Positions 25,089 through 36,861 of a DNA stretch of 64,000 nucleotides are shown here, one piece after another (the stretch's first letter is position 1; each line of letters begins with the position of its first letter). The translations under genes were made by a program, and so were the position numbers. Source of the DNA: Apiospora phragmitis (Eukaryota > Ascomycota > Sordariomycetes > Amphisphaeriales > Apiosporaceae); contig JAQQWL010000005.1 of assembly GCA_038363925.1 (NCBI GenBank), forward strand, positions 3,038,001-3,102,000, written 5' to 3'. Below the pieces are notes generated by a model. It worked only from the letters and a program-made list of their open reading frames with translations, searched no databases and was not told where the DNA came from.

Positions 25089-27078
25089 AGGAGGATATGG
25101 GAGACAAGAATCGAGAAGCTTGTCCAAGGTAGGTGTGAAACACCCACGTTGAAGGGCTTGCAGTTGTCGCAAAGTCAATACACGGATGTCATTACGCGTG
25201 GGGCTCGCCACACCTACCCTTACGAGAATTTCACAGGCACTAGTGCCATACGGTTACTCGAACTGCTTCCGTCCACTGACCGGGCGAGTCCTGTGGAAGC
25301 TCGAATATTCCATTCCGATATCACCCGTCAGCCCCAATATGAAGCGCTTTCCTACGTCTGGGGTGACCATTCTATAGTAAGTTCGGGCTCTATGGACGGC
25401 CACCCCGTCTCGATCACACCGAATCTCCATTCAGCCCTCGTTCATCTTCGACATGAGGTAGACGTACTCAAACTCTGGGTTGATGCACTCTGCATAAACC
25501 AAAGCAACACTTCAGAGCGCAACCAGCAAGTGGGCATCATAGGTGACATCTACCGGCGCGCGAACAATGTCCTAGTTCGGCTTGGTGAGGCCGCCGACAA
25601 TTCCCATATGGTGTTTGCTCGTATCAGAGAAGTAAAGCTTAACATCATGAATCAGGCCCCATCGACGGATCAGGAGCGTCAGGCGTGGATGGCATTAATC
25701 ACGAGACCTTGGTTCTTTCGAACCTGGGTTATCCAAGAAGTGGCACTGAACTCACAAAAAACCATCATCATATGTGGAGATGAGTCGGCACGTTGGAAAG
25801 GTTTAGGGTCGTCTGCCAGCGATATATCCAGTGGAGCTTCAGGGCTATCTCGGGTATTGGATCATGCGAAGAGCAACGGTTACCATCCGATCGGTGGTGT
25901 ACACTTCGACAGCCGCAAATATTATCTTCGCGTAATGGAACCCGACAGCGATCCCGTCGAAATCATGCGGTATAGCAGGATGTGCCAGTCGAGCGACATC
26001 AAAGATAGGGTGTACGGAGTGCTGGGCCTGTTTAAGCCCAATTTCATGACCATCGACTACAAGTTGCCCGTGGAGGAGATATTCCGGCGCTTTGCAGAGG
26101 CTTCCATTCGATTGAAGGGCAATTTTTTCATTCTACAAGCGAATGGGTCTTAGCGACACTTATCATCTCTCCCTTCCTGGGTCCCCGACCTGTCTAGTTC
26201 CACACCTCTCGGCACACTTCCCACGACCTATTTCTCCGACCACGCCAGCCGATGTGAAGAGTTCATCCTACGCCAAACCGATGGGACTATGTATACCATC
26301 GATGCAACTGGTTTCCCGCTGAAAATACTACCAGGCCTGGACTTTCGAGTTGATGGTGCACTAGTGGTCCGTGGGAAACTGGTCGACACTATCTCTGCCA
26401 TCGGTCCAGAGCTCCCTTCGGGAGCCGCCTATGCCCCAAGGCCTATGAAGGAGGGTTCCGATCCAGACCCCTACTCATTTGCCCACGTATTCCAGCAGTG
26501 GGAGTCATTGGCAGCGTCCCTCATCCCGACCTGGGGACGATTCCTCCCCAGTTCCGTGACCGACGCCTTCGCCGTGACGCTGGTGGCCGACAAGGGTGAT
26601 CTGGAGGACACGTGGGGCCGACCGGCCTGCGCCTTTTCCGAGCACGCCGACGACTTTGCACAGTGGTATCGGCTGTGCCGGCACAGGCGTGCTCGAGGCC
26701 GCCGACCCGGCCGGCTATCTGCGCGACGTCGAGTTCTTCATGGACTGGGCCGGCACCGAAGCCCAGGACGCGGCGGAGGCGCTCCCCGAAGGAAAGCTGC
26801 CCTGCCGCCTCCGCTGGTACCGAAAATATGTGGAGTACACCATCTACGACCGGCGCTTCTTCGTCACTGAGGGCGGGTCCATGGGGCTGGCGGTGCCGGG
26901 CGCCCGCGTGGGCGGCCGCGTCGCTTACATACCGGGCGCATACCAGCCGTTCGTCTTTCGGAGGCGTGAGGATGGGGTGAGTTGGACTATGCATGGGGAT
27001 TGCTACTTGTACGGACTGGACGTCTTTGCTCTGTTCAGAAATGATCAGCACGTAGTAGAAGAGTTTGTCATTCACTAG
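25089..27078 (+). pseudogene. HET-domain (heterokaryon incompatibility) protein, interrupted
   Basis: HET domain (PF06985 type) of the kind that triggers incompatibility cell death in filamentous fungi. Its three usual motifs are present: YEALSYVWGDH (about 25342), LKLWVDALCINQSN (about 25470) and TRPWFFRTWVIQEVAL (about 25702), followed by SSDIKDRVYGVLGL. There is no in-frame ATG before the domain; the first Met lies inside it, which points to an upstream exon or to fusion with the ankyrin frame. A TAG at 26151-26153 interrupts the frame just before LSSLPSWVPDLSS, a usual HET landmark, and a one-base shift near 26680 precedes AADPAGYLRDVEFF. The C-terminal part ends at 27078. CAG-to-TAG at the stop would be a RIP-type transition. 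Confidence 0.75.
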
Positions 27079-27445
27079 AGACCGTTCTCTGGTCTTCGCA
27101 AGGTACAGGGCCAGTAATTCGGGGCACATGTTACAGCATGAAAGAGTTGGAATAGGGCATTCGGGGTATTTCTCGTATTGGAAAGGCTCATTACGCGGTT
27201 GCTACTAATTCTTACCAATCGACGGGGACTTTGGAAGAGATGGAGGATGCCTACAGTAGGAGCCAGCTTACCAACATCATCTTGATACTATATCACTTAT
27301 CAATTTGATCAGGGTATCATGATGGAGATGCGTGTCTGTATATTGAGCAGAATGAGCCAGCTTCGATGGGCTGTCTCAGCAAAGAAGTGGTGTCTGCCTC
27401 TAAGCGCACGTCTATCTGTCTACCGAATTCATATAAGAACGCCAC
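27079..27445. other. Intergenic, no supported gene
   Basis: Spacer between convergent relics (HET on plus, BTB on minus). Nothing recognised. Confidence 0.4.
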
Positions 27446-28250
27446 TTAAAGTAGCGCCGGTTTCTGGAGTTCCTGGAACGCTGGCATGGCCGGGGAGAAG
27501 GCGATTTTGGTGATCGTTTTGAGCGCCGCGACCGTCAGCACCGGGAAGGCCTGCTGTAGCTCGTTGGATGCATCGCCATTCAAGACGCCCCGCACCGCCT
27601 TCCGCTGCAGCGCGGTGCTCATGTTATCGTGGAGTTTCTTCAACAAAACGGTGTGAGCATAGACCGCGGTTACGCGCAAGCGTCCGATCTGGAGGTAGTG
27701 GGCGACAAGGAAGACGCAGAAGCACATCCAGCCTGACGTGGTTCCGTTGGTGAGAGACAAGGGATCTTTGAGATGACATACTAATTAGCAAGCCGATCTA
27801 TCTGCTTTTGGGATTCGACGAGAAATAGATTTGTGTATGTTACTGACATTTCTCTCCGTAAAGAAAGATCAATGCCATTGCCATCACGTCCTGCTATAAG
27901 TCCATGAGATACACCGTGCCATCTCTGAGCTCGCTTGACACGCCAATGCTGGCCCACATAGCCTCATCATTGGCCTAGTTATGAACGGATTAGCATTTAA
28001 CATTTGAATAAACATCGACAAACAAAGTTGAGTGCTTTTAGAATTTGGGGGGAGCTCGTTTGATTTACATTAGAAATGCCCTGGAACATGTCCTCATTCG
28101 AGCTGATTTGTTGCAAACGATCGAGCGGTGGAGGAAGAATCTGAAATTATCGCAGACGAGTTCGATGTCGAAGTAGTTGGTTGTCTTAAGAAGATCAAGG
28201 TCGGCCTGAAGCGACCGCGGGGGTACCGCTCCTCCGTAAGTCCACCCGGA
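27446..28250 (-). pseudogene. BTB/POZ-like relic
   Basis: Minus-strand pieces resemble a degenerate relative of the BTB genes at 35-44 kb. Around 28110-28200 the frame gives YFDIELVCDNFRFFLHRSIVC, the usual BTB start (D..V.C....F.VHK..VC). An intron with a GCTAAT branch site fits 28067-27975, then comes ...DGTVYLMDL, a TAG, and QDVMAMALIFLYGEK, the LYTG-type BTB landmark. A second intron fits 27847-27781. The last frame (27760-27446) contains AHYLQIGRLRVTAVYAHTVLLKKL, like the helix after the BTB core. Frames do not join without at least one shift. Assignment rests on pattern only; edges are approximate. Confidence 0.4.
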
Positions 28251-30058
28251 CCATTGGCGGGGGCGTCCAGCAACGGGAGAGGCATGTTGCTGACGTCGGA
28301 CGGTTGCAGAGACCGGATGAGGCTGCGGAGACCGGATGAGGTTGCAGAGACTGGAGAGTGATACGAGACCTCCGAGGGTTGGGTGGTCGGGTGGTTCGTA
28401 TGTGGGAAGAAAATTGAAGTTGTGGGAAAGCAGTTGGCGGTGGGGTTCTTATAGGGAACGACATTGTCGTCGCCGCCTAGCTGAGCAGCGACGACAAGGT
28501 GGGGGCACCACCTGTGGCTTATATTCACTTGTCTGCGGAGTTGTCACAGATAAGATAGGAATTTGTTCTTCACAATGTTGGTTTAAGCCAGGACCGTGAT
28601 CCATGATATAGTACCGATAAGGGGCTATATACACTGCGTTGTCACCCTTACCCCTGAATGCTGCCTTACAAAAGTGAATAGCCGCACATCTGGTACATGT
28701 TTGGTGTGACACCCTGGTCCAGAAAAGGTCAGAAGACCAACGGGGAGCTTTATAGCGATTCGCACGGAATACTAGAACTACTCTTTGAGTGATGATGGCT
28801 ATGGCACGATAACCCCTAATCACAAAAATCAACCAACTATTTCCACAGTAGAAAGTGCAGTCGCCCATAATAACAGGAGACACGACACTCCATCTAGCCC
28901 AAGTCACAATGTCATCATGCACGAGTTGAAACCACTCATGTAGAGGAAAGATAATTTTGGGTGATAAGTGATCATGTCTCACAATAGGCGCGACGAACTG
29001 CTTCCTCTTTGATGCCATCATAGCCAACGACAGTGAATTTGCGACAAAATCGTAGTAATAAGATAAAGCAACAGCGGCTTGAAGTAGGTGCCTGGAACCT
29101 GAAATCTTCGATCAACTGAACCGAGTCACATACAGTCTTTGGCTTTTAGAGTAAGCTCTGAATGTAAGTGCACAGAAAACACATGAGTTCTCAATATCAT
29201 AGCCACACATTGATTTGGTCTGTGGATTGAGCACCTAGGTAATTTTATTCGACGGGGACTTCAAGGCAGAACCACGCCCTCATTTCTGCGCAGGTGTGGC
29301 CACAGACAATGAAGGTCAATATGCCCAACTAAAACCAAGAACTTACCTCTGATTGAACGGTGACTACTTATGCTTCAAATCTTATCATCTAGGGTGAAAC
29401 TAGACTGAAGGAATAGGTCTGCCAGACCTGCATTCAGAGGCTGGGCCTGCTATCATAAGAGGATATGTTGCGCAGAATGTTGTCGGTTTACAGTTACTAC
29501 GAACGATTGTGATAGGGTGGATTCGCTTCTTGGGACCGAAAGGGGCAAACGCTAAGGGGCAATTTACTCCGTTCCAAAAGCAGTAATAAAAATTCCGTCC
29601 GATAAGCGAAGGCCTGGCTTGAGGAGAGCCCCATACTAAGCACAGGTAATTAACTTCACCCAGTACCCTTTCAAGTTCGTTGACCATACTCCGTACTTGA
29701 GTGATAGTCGGTTCGTTATGATATACGTTCAAATTCTGCGTAGTATGCGGTCTAATCAAATTCATCTACCTCGAACTGACAGTCGGGCTACCCCACCGCC
29801 AGTTGCCCAGGTTCTTGGGTGCGGAGATTTCATGACACCAAGCCCGGCTAAATGAACCCGGCCCACACTTATCCAGACTGGTATGGGGTTCCTAGGTGCG
29901 CTGATTCGGGGTATTGGCTCACGATGATCACTCGCATTGGGCCTTTGTTCCGCCATCTTAGGATACAAATAAGAGGCAGTGACTACTGGGATGTGGCGAG
30001 GGGGGGGGGGAAGCTGTGTCGAATACCACATCTTGAATTGAGGCAATAACAGCCAAAA
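28251..30058. other. Intergenic region, one doubtful open frame
   Basis: A minus-strand frame at 28449-29027 (about 192 codons) overlaps nothing else but has no recognisable domain or convincing codon pattern; a chance frame or relic. A run of ten G at about 30000-30010 and a candidate activator site at 29846 belong to the promoter of the GH43 gene that starts at 30059. Confidence 0.4.
29846..29852 (+). promoter_or_regulatory. Candidate XlnR/Xyr1 site (GGCTAAA)
   Basis: GGCTAAA lies 207 bp before the ATG of the secreted GH43 gene. It equals the best-known binding motif of the xylanase regulator XlnR in Aspergillus. The motif is short and will occur by chance; the same heptamer stands upstream of the second GH43 gene in the window. 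Confidence 0.35.
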
Positions 30059-31795
30059 ATGAGTTGGTCCTCGATATCACTACTAGTGACGGCGCTCGCC
30101 GTCAAGCTCCAGCCATGTCAAGCACAAAATTCGACGTACTACAATCCTGTACTCCCTGGCTGGCACTCTGACCCATCCTGCACCCAAGTCAATGGGACTT
30201 TCTTCTGCGCCACGTCCACCTTCATCGCCTTCCCCGGCATCCCCATCTACGCCTCGAAAGACCTGATCAACTGGAAGCTGATCAGTCATGCCTGGAACCG
30301 CGAGAGCCAGCTGCCCGGCATAAGCTGGAACACGTGGGGCCAGCAAGACGGCATGTACGCGCCGACCCTGCGCCACCACGACAACGCGTTCTACCTGATC
30401 TGCGAGTACCTCGGCCAGTCCGACAGCATCGTCGGCGTGGTCGTCCAGACGCCGGACCCCTTCGACGACGCCGCCTGGAGCGACCCGGTCCTCTTCCGCC
30501 CCGAGAAGATCGACCCGGACCTGTTCTGGGACGACGACGGCAAAGTCTACACGGCCACGCAGGGCATCATCCTGCAGGAACTCGATCTCGCGACGGGCGC
30601 GCTCAGCCCGCCCCCTGTCAGCCTCTGGAACGGCACGGGCGGGGTCTGGCCCGAGGGGCCGCACATCTACAGGAAGGACGGCTGGTACTGGCTGCTGATC
30701 GCCGAGGGCGGCACGGCCACGGACCACGCCATCACGATCGCGCGGGCGCGCAACATCACGGGACCCTACGAGGCGTACGAGAATAACCCGATCCTGACCA
30801 ACCGCGGCACCGACGAGTACTTCCAGACGGTCGGACACGGCGACCTGTTTCAAGATGCGAAGGGCAACTGGTGGGGAATGTGCTTGGCCACGCGGTCCGG
30901 ACCCGGGTTCGAGATCTTCCCGATGGGTCGCGAGGCTTCCTTGTTCCCCGTCACCTGGGAGGAAGGAGAGTGGCCAGTCCTGGAGCCCGTCCGGGGCAAG
31001 ATGAGCGGCTGGGCATTGCCCGAAACCAGTCGGGATATCCCGGGCGACGGACCTTTCATATCAGATCCCGACAAATACGACTTCATCGAGGACAATGCGG
31101 TGATCCCGAAGCACTTCTTGTACTGGCGCGTGCCGCGCGAGGACACGTTCTCCGTTACCGCAGATGGCCTCCAAATCGTGCCGAGCCGCAACAACCTGAC
31201 GGGCATCCCCGACTCGAATACCGACGGTGTCCTCAGCGGTCGACAGGGCCTAGCCTTCGTCGGGCGGCGTCAGACGGATACCCTGTTTACCTTCAGCGTC
31301 GACTTGTCCTTCGCTCCGACTACCCCGGGCCAAGAAGCCGGCATCACCGTCTTCCTGACCCAACTGAACCACATCGACCTCGGCATCGTGCTTCCCGAGC
31401 AGCAGGAAGATGGTGCTTCCAGCAAGCTCTCCTTCCGCATGCAGAGCATCGGCACCGTCGCGGCCCCCGAGCCGAAGCTCGTCGAGGTGCCGAGCGAGTG
31501 GCTTGACGCGCCCATCCGGCTGGAGATTCAGGCCGCGGATCCCACCGAGTACACTCTCTCAGCCATGCCCGCTTCTGACCCGGATGCACGAGTGGTCATC
31601 GGTGCCGCTTCCGCTGCGCTCGTGAGCGGTGGCGCGGGGAATTTCGTCGGGAGCCTGGTGGGTGCCTACGCGACGTGCAACGGGCTGGGCAGCGGTACCG
31701 AGTGTCCCGAGGGCGGCGTGGCGCATTTTACGTGTTGGAGGTATGCGGGGGTTGCGCAGTACATCTCAGCGACCGAGAGTGTTCCCTCGAGATGA
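30059..31795 (+). CDS. Secreted GH43 glycosidase (beta-xylosidase/arabinofuranosidase type)
   Basis: Intact frame of 578 codons. Residues 1-22 form a signal peptide (hydrophobic core ISLLVTALAV, likely cleavage after QA), so the enzyme is exported. The GH43 five-bladed propeller follows: general base Asp38 in GWHSDPS, pKa-modulating Asp152 in KIDPDLFWDDDG and general acid Glu199 in WPEGPHIYRKDGWYW. Residues from about 370 form a beta-sandwich-like C-terminal domain usual for fungal GH43 xylosidase/arabinofuranosidases. It would release xylose or arabinose from plant hemicellulose side chains; the exact specificity cannot be told from sequence. Many N-x-S/T sites fit secretion. Single exon, high third-position GC. 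Confidence 0.9.
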   Translation: MSWSSISLLVTALAVKLQPCQAQNSTYYNPVLPGWHSDPSCTQVNGTFFCATSTFIAFPGIPIYASKDLINWKLISHAWNRESQLPGISWNTWGQQDGMYAPTLRHHDNAFYLICEYLGQSDSIVGVVVQTPDPFDDAAWSDPVLFRPEKIDPDLFWDDDGKVYTATQGIILQELDLATGALSPPPVSLWNGTGGVWPEGPHIYRKDGWYWLLIAEGGTATDHAITIARARNITGPYEAYENNPILTNRGTDEYFQTVGHGDLFQDAKGNWWGMCLATRSGPGFEIFPMGREASLFPVTWEEGEWPVLEPVRGKMSGWALPETSRDIPGDGPFISDPDKYDFIEDNAVIPKHFLYWRVPREDTFSVTADGLQIVPSRNNLTGIPDSNTDGVLSGRQGLAFVGRRQTDTLFTFSVDLSFAPTTPGQEAGITVFLTQLNHIDLGIVLPEQQEDGASSKLSFRMQSIGTVAAPEPKLVEVPSEWLDAPIRLEIQAADPTEYTLSAMPASDPDARVVIGAASAALVSGGAGNFVGSLVGAYATCNGLGSGTECPEGGVAHFTCWRYAGVAQYISATESVPSR

Positions 31796-33601
31796 AGTGA
31801 CTATTGATCATGAGCTTGGATATACAGACGTAAGGCTGGCGACAATTGCGTATCATTGGATGTCTAAGTAGCCTGCAGAATAATAAAAAGAGGTGCATGT
31901 TGTGACAATTGACCACCGGCTCCTGCTGTTATATTGGCAGTATGCGATGTATTTTCACAAACCAAAGTAAAGTGCCTGAGATATCCTCACCGATCCAATA
32001 TTTTAGCAAAAGCTCCGTTTCAGTCTCGTTCAGTATTGAATCCTGGATTGTTTTCTTACGGCTCAACTGTGGTGAAACCGCATGCAGTCATCCCAGCGAC
32101 ACGTCATGCGGTCTTTGCTGTGTTTTTCGGGCAATCGCCTCTGCCGGCTTGCTGTGGTCTTGACATGTCTGCATCGCAAAATTGCCAATATATGCCTACA
32201 TCGTCACAGTTCAGCCCAGCAGATGTCATCGTGCCACATGTGGCGTCTGAGTTTCCAGTGAGCCACCGACGCAATGTATTCCCGAACCTTAAAGCGACTT
32301 CAATTGACGGGACGGTGAAGTCGCCGGTTCCTGGTTCCAGATCCATGTCTGCAACATCCTCTTTTTATTGATCTTGGGTAGCATTCCATCCAGGCCTAAT
32401 TCGAGCACCATGCAGTTTCGTCTTCTTTTTTCGGTGAGGACTAGGACCTCTAGGGACTCCTCGCGACGATCCGGATGACTGCGTCGCATCTTACGATGTC
32501 GTGCATGTCTCCGACTCTCATTCGGGGGGCTATTGGCTCCGCAATTCGGAGATAAATGATTCGTACAACTCATCATCATCATCGTTTTCTCAGGGAAACG
32601 ACGTCCTCTTCCTGTCCTCTTTTCCCGCTTCCTTGACACGTTCGTTTGCTGCACCTTTCTCAACCGAGATGCATCCCAGCTATCTTCGCACATCCCCCTT
32701 ATTGGCAGGACCCACGTCTGCATTGCCTTCAGCCAAGTATCTGGGCACTGATTCGTTGGAGCCATTGGGTGGGAGGAGTTTCTCCGAGGCCATTCACAGG
32801 CCCGACAGGTTGTGCTGAGGTGGATCATCGTGAGTGATGTGCTTTAGGGTCGCGTTTTTTGGCCCCCAACTGGTGGTTGGTCAGTCCTGTTCATCCACTT
32901 AGTGAGAGATGATGAGGGAAAGAAAAGTCCGACCGATACTGGCAGCAAAGCATCGAAGTCAGTCAGCCCGCACGCACGATACAGGATTTCCCTGAGAGCC
33001 ATAGGCATCAAAGGACCTTGCAAATCCCGGATCATGCATTGCCATCTCGCATTAGCGCCCATTTGTGGTGGCGCCCGTCAAATCCGTCGTATAGATTAGA
33101 AACAAGACGGGACTGCCATGTTTCCCCTCGAAACAATTACGTGGTTCGGGCATCTGCTGCGGCAGAATTAGCGCGGCCGCTCTATAGGCTGCCCATATGT
33201 CTCAGACAAGCTTCACACGATTGGGTTGGCCGAGGGGTCAGATGGCCCAGCCAATCGTCAAGTGACAACCTCCACCCACACTCCCTGCAGCCGAAGAGGG
33301 TGTGAAGCACACCACATGAGACAAGGAAGAAGGGCACGAACCTGACTTGGAAAAAGAAAGCTGCATACCACAGGCAAATACCTTGCTTTGGTACCTTTTT
33401 GGGCTGGGAGTTCTAGACTGGCCCCAAGTGTCAGTCAATACTACTCCCATTGCGGCCACTGACCGGCCCGTGTTGACCGATGTGAGTCGTCCCGTCACGG
33501 CGGCAAAGGACGACAGCAGATAAAGACATGGGGATCCCCCCAGCAAGGGGGCGATGCAAGACACAGAACCGCTCTTTCTCCATTTTTGTGTACGTTCCTG
33601 C

Positions 33602-33634
<33 letters not shown>

Positions 33635-33731
33635 ATTTGTGTCTGTACGCGCCGTGCTTTTTTGACGTTTCCTCACGATATGACCGCCCCCAGTTATTAA
33701 TGCCCAACCAACCAAAACACTCCGTTTCGCC
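31796..33731. other. Intergenic region, doubtful open frames only
   Basis: A minus-strand frame of 179 codons at 32289-32828 starts with ATG and is rich in Arg, Lys and Met, but a similar frame runs on the other strand and no domain is visible, so it is not called as a gene. A CTG microsatellite lies at 33598-33634. The last 100 bases are the promoter of the membrane-protein gene at 33732. Confidence 0.4.
33598..33634 (+). repeat. CTG microsatellite
   Basis: CTGCTGCTT followed by nine CTG units, about 100 bp upstream of the ATG at 33732; probably in the promoter or 5' leader. Confidence 0.9.
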
Positions 33732-34325
33732 ATGATTGCCCCATCACCGCCGTACCCGGTCGCCATTGCGGCCCAACCGGATCGGATTAAGCGCCAGGAT
33801 TTCATCGTCCTCACACAGACCATTGTGACGCCTGACTCGACACGGACCGCGGTCATTACCCTCGGAAACGGAGGCCACCCTGATGCAGGCCCAGTCGCGA
33901 CAAGCGCACCCAACGACCCTCCTCATCCTCCATCCTCAGGGGCGGCCTCCACCGACTCATCCTCGTCCTCGTCCTCGGGCAGCCTGTCGCCCGCCCAGAT
34001 CGGCATCATCCTCTGCTGCTGCCTCGGCGCCGTGCTCCTGTTCGTCGTGCTCTGGTTCTGGCTGTCCCACATGCGGCGCCTCCGCGAGGCCCAGATCGCC
34101 GACAACATGCGGAGCTTCGTCAACTCGTACTACTACATAAGTGAGGACGGCGGCCTGGACGACGACGACGACGGGCCCGATGATCCGGATCCGGCGAGGC
34201 CCCGCCGCAGCGCCTGGCCCACGTGGCGGTCCATCCCGCCCCCCGTCGTGCCCACGTACACGGCGCGGGACCCGGGGCGGCAGTGGAGGGCGAGCCAGCG
34301 CGTGAGTACGACGATGTGGCAGTGA
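33732..34325 (+). CDS. Single-pass membrane protein, unknown function
   Basis: Frame of 197 codons. Residues 1-70 are Pro/Thr-rich, residues 71-85 a Ser run (SSSSSSSSGS), and residues 88-111 a strongly hydrophobic segment with three Cys in a row (IILCCCLGAVLLFVVLWFW) followed by basic residues (HMRRLR), giving an outside-N, inside-C topology. The cytosolic tail contains an acidic stretch (DDDDDGPDD) and Trp/Arg-rich end. There is no clear signal peptide, so the hydrophobic segment would serve as signal anchor. The Ser/Thr-rich ectodomain plus one helix is a layout common to fungal wall-stress-sensor-like and other small membrane proteins, but no family is recognised. Confidence 0.65.
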   Translation: MIAPSPPYPVAIAAQPDRIKRQDFIVLTQTIVTPDSTRTAVITLGNGGHPDAGPVATSAPNDPPHPPSSGAASTDSSSSSSSGSLSPAQIGIILCCCLGAVLLFVVLWFWLSHMRRLREAQIADNMRSFVNSYYYISEDGGLDDDDDGPDDPDPARPRRSAWPTWRSIPPPVVPTYTARDPGRQWRASQRVSTTMWQ

Positions 34326-35310
34326 GGGATAGGGGCTGGGCTGGTCTGGGTCGAGTCGCAGATTGCTCTAAGCTTGAGTTTTGAAGAGATGAGTGGCATT
34401 GTGTAATACTTCTTTGGCTTCGTTCTTTGTTTTATATTCCAGCGGTTTATGCTTTGGAACTTGTGATTATACAAGGAGATACCCCCTTTTTCGCCGAATT
34501 TTGCTCTTTGTTTTGCTATATACCCCCTGGATGGCTTGCTCGCTGGAGTGGGATCAGGTGAGTTATATCTCCACTTATATCGAGGAACTCGAGCACGCCC
34601 TAACTTTGGTTATGCAGTTTACGTCGCGTGGCACGGGTCTGTGTCTATGTTCCGATGGATTGTATTTTGATACCGGTGCTCATGGGCGGATATTCGCAGG
34701 ACAGGCAGTTTCGACAGTCCCGTCATCCCCAGGTCAGCGCCTTGTTGGCCTAAGACAGCCACGCTGTGGCAGGAACGGAAGAAACAGGCTACAAGACAGG
34801 AAGGAACATCTGAATGAGCACGTTAAACAGCTTGGAGGTTGACCGACATCTACTGGCTTCATACTGGTTTAATACTGGGTTAATAATTATTACATAACTC
34901 TTCATAGTAAAACCCTCTATATTGGCTGGCTGGCATGAACGGGGAAACCCCCATAGCGGCTTGTGACAAGATGAACAATCGTGACTTGGTACAAGATGAA
35001 CAATCGCGACTTACACAAGGACGACAGGCTAGGTAAGCTTCGCAACAGGTGTCTAGCATTTTTAACGAATCCTGTGAACTGTGCGTCTGCAACTGTGTTA
35101 GCACTGGTTTCGTAATGTACTATCTCATCTGATCGTTACAAATTTAACAAAGATAACTGCTCCATGCTCCAAACAAGCCATTCCGCCCCACCTCAAGTCG
35201 GAGTTTCCAACTGAGAAGTGAATATATGTTCCTTTCTAGATCATATCGCGTGTCACATCAACTTCTACCCACTTCCACGCCTGCCCAAATAGCTCTCAAT
35301 ATTGGCAACA
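34326..35310. other. Intergenic, no supported gene
   Basis: Contains an open frame at 34393-34842 (plus) without features. The last part is the promoter and leader of the first BTB gene. Nothing else seen. Confidence 0.4.
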
Positions 35311-36517
35311 ATGAAGCCGGTATCACTTGACCACCCGGACGAGGACGAGAGCATGGACAGCGACACAGATTACCGCATGGATAGCGGCAGCGACACAAAT
35401 TACCGCATGGATAGCGGCAGCGACAGCGATCAAAATATGGAGACTGACAGCGATCGCGACGGCGAGAGCAACAGCGATGACGACGGCGAGACAAGTACCG
35501 CAAGCGACGACAGCGCCGATGATACAGAGAAGAATTTTCCGCTGAATAAACTGCCCAAGCCCAGTGACGTCACCGATATCAAGGTGGCTTGCGGCGATCG
35601 TTCTTGGGATTTGCACAAATCGTTCCTTTGCACGCGTAGTCCCTTCTTCAAGAAGGCACTGATGGGGGAATTCGAGGTAATAACTACCGCGCACTAGCAA
35701 TGACGTATAATAACCCCAGACGACCATTCGCTAACTTCAGCTCAGGAAGCAAAGAGCAAGCACGTTACCTTTCCGGAGAATGACCCTGACGAGATTGCTG
35801 GCGTGATTGAGTTCATCTACACCGGAAAAGGTAAAGGCTTTCGGATCCCCGCCACTCATTGTATCTGCAGAATGCTAACCGGTCCTTCATCCAGTGCGGG
35901 AAGAGTTATTCAAGGGAGGAAAAACAGAGGCTTGCCTCAAGATGTACGAGCTGGGCGACTTCTTCGACCTCCGGGGCCTCCGCCAGAGAGCAGTGCAGCT
36001 TCTAGACAGAAGGTTCATACGCGGACTGGTCGTCGATGTCTGTCGGCACGCCGTCAGCCACGGGTGCGACAGCTGCGCCGCGTACAACGACGACGCCTTC
36101 GACGCGCACCCGGACAAGTTCGAGGACTTCCGCCGCGTCGTCGAGGTCGCGTACGGCGGCCACGCCGACCACCACCACCACCTGCTCCTCCCACCTACGA
36201 GCCGGTGCGCGAGCTGATCCGCGACTTCATGCGGCGCACCTTCATGCAGGCGACCAGGCTGCCCACGTTTCCGCGCGCTGCTGCGCGAGGTCCCGGCCCT
36301 GGGCGCCGATCTGTTCTCGGCCATGATTGCGGACGACCTCAAGGACGATGACGGCGCGACCGGGCTCGGCGGGTACTTCCTCGCGGCGCCCAACCTCTGC
36401 AAGAAGTGCCGGCGGGAGGTGTACTCATTTCAGCACTCTCGGATCAAGCTGCACATCCGTTCCAGGGCCGACAATGTGATTTTTTGCGTCACGGCTTATT
36501 GTGCTCGATGCGGCTGA
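35311..36517 (+). CDS. BTB/POZ protein 1 of the array, acidic N-terminus, C-terminal CxxC pair
   Basis: Exons 35311-35676, 35746-35830 (85 nt) and 35895-36517, about 357 residues. Residues 1-75 are a Asp/Ser-rich repeat tract (DYRMDSGSD twice). The BTB core follows: VTDIKVACGDRSWDLHKSFLC, TRSPFFKKALMGEF, then across the introns IAGVIEFIYTGK and YELGDFFDLRGLRQRAVQLL. The C-terminus carries CKKC, 30 residues, CARC, a possible zinc ribbon. BTB proteins dimerise and often serve as Cullin-3 adaptors; the partner here is unknown. Within exon 3 the frame shifts near 36190 and back near 36270 (an extra C in TTTCCGCGC), leaving the end in frame, which smells of sequencing indels. First and most divergent member of the five-gene array. 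Confidence 0.75.
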
Positions 36518-36861
36518 TCTTCCCGAAACACACCGGACTACTAGGCGGATATGGAAGACACTGGCGTTTCTTATGGCTGCTATTGGACGGACCTGTCCCA
36601 ACATTCTCCAGACAGGGGACTCGGAAGAAAGCATTGCTGGGATATCAAAACCTCGAGAAGGGGTCTACTAATCATGTGCCGGCGAGCATAACAGGGTCTA
36701 CTGATCGTGCCGGCGAGCATACCAGATTCACTGGGGCTGACTGTGCGGTCGAGCATTATTAGGCAACGCCATTTCTGGCACCACACATGCATCACTGCGA
36801 CTGGCTTAGATGCCTAGTTGAGCAATTAATTCAGAATTATCACTCCATTCTTTCCTGTTGA

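Noticed and set aside
28449..29027. 192-codon minus-strand frame
   Set aside because: No recognised domain, poor codon pattern and surrounded by noncoding-like DNA; kept only as a doubtful frame.
30083..30853. 256-codon minus-strand frame within the secreted GH43 gene
   Set aside because: Antisense shadow of a verified GH43 coding region.
32289..32828. 179-codon minus-strand frame rich in Arg, Lys and Met
   Set aside because: A comparable frame exists on the opposite strand and there are no domains or neighbours supporting it.
33598..33634. CTG run considered as a poly-Leu or poly-Gln coding tract
   Set aside because: No supported gene spans it; it lies upstream of the ATG at 33732.
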